Shown one piece after another: positions 63,963 through 64,000 of a stretch of 64,000 nt of DNA (positions are counted from its first letter, which is position 1; the number at the start of each line of letters is the position of its first letter). The position numbers were made by a program, and so were the translations under genes. The notes under the pieces are model-generated. The model made no database searches, was not told the origin of the DNA, and worked only from the letters and a program-made list of their open reading frames with translations. Source of the DNA: Aeoliella mucimassa (GTDB lineage: Bacteria; Planctomycetota; Planctomycetia; Pirellulales; Lacipirellulaceae). The DNA is taken from positions 5,828,001 through 5,892,000 of the forward strand of contig NZ_CP036278.1 of NCBI RefSeq assembly GCF_007748035.1, written 5' to 3'.

Positions 63963-64000
63963 ATGCATCCCGACGTTCACCAATTTCTTCGCAACGAGAA
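63963..64000 (+). CDS. Start of a gene running off the window
   Basis: An ATG at 63963 opens MHPDVHQFLRNE to the last base. A TATAAT box lies at 63902-63907, just downstream of the previous terminator, and could be the -10 element; no good -35 is seen. Too short to identify. Confidence 0.4.
   Translation, partial: MHPDVHQFLRNE

Overview
The window looks like chromosomal DNA of a planctomycete, most likely of the Pirellulales type. The evidence is moderately GC-rich DNA, many secreted or membrane proteins of unknown role, two PEP-CTERM proteins, a sulfatase, PQQ-like beta-propellers, a protein with an 'LEPR-XLL'-like N-terminal tag (62865-63785), and several small proteins with the short N-terminal membrane segment common in this phylum. 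No rRNA, tRNA or CRISPR array was seen.

Layout. 1-1240: the start of a STAS-domain gene, then an intact IS5-family (IS903-like) insertion sequence with 11-bp terminal repeats and a perfect 9-bp target duplication. 1489-11002: housekeeping and small-molecule genes (bifunctional PutA, SGNH hydrolase, YfcE-like phosphodiesterase, ATP-grasp ligase, MazG-like pyrophosphohydrolase, degenerate receiver protein, LarC). 10999-20420: a thioredoxin/DUF255 protein, a noncoding region with unusual TTCCCA palindromes, an LRR-TlpA fusion, a flavin monooxygenase, a polytopic membrane protein and a PQQ-like propeller. 20678-24152: a PEP-CTERM protein, a decayed gene with two nonsense codons and a small membrane-anchored protein.

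24600-31772 is the most distinctive block. Six minus-strand genes encode an AMP-forming acyl-activating enzyme (PaaK/LuxE-like), an orphan helical protein, an aldehyde-dehydrogenase-fold enzyme lacking the usual general-base Glu, an iron-type alcohol dehydrogenase, an exported beta-propeller and a HemN-like radical SAM enzyme. I infer a route carboxylate -> acyl intermediate -> aldehyde -> alcohol, with the radical SAM protein as a possible tailoring step. This is the best candidate for an undescribed pathway; its substrate is unknown.

32018-41682: a frameshifted small gene, a SNF2 helicase translationally coupled to a companion protein, a sugar-phosphate isomerase-like protein, a large secreted protein with an EEPKA repeat and an apparently dead esterase domain, a glycerophosphodiesterase and PurF. 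42536-47685: two clusters of tightly spaced small membrane and zinc-ribbon genes. 47815-53760: sulfatase, alanine dehydrogenase, a CBM9-like protein, PIN/TRAM protein, FxsA and Tpx. 54564-58345: a PEP-CTERM protein and a four-gene Tad-like operon (two TadE-like, one VWA/TadG-like, one HAMP-like). 58630-64000: a retropepsin-like protease, secreted unknowns, a DUF1254/DUF1214 protein, an Asp/Asn-rich surface protein with a clear terminator, and the start of another gene.

All functional calls come from reading motifs in the translated sequence; no database search was run.
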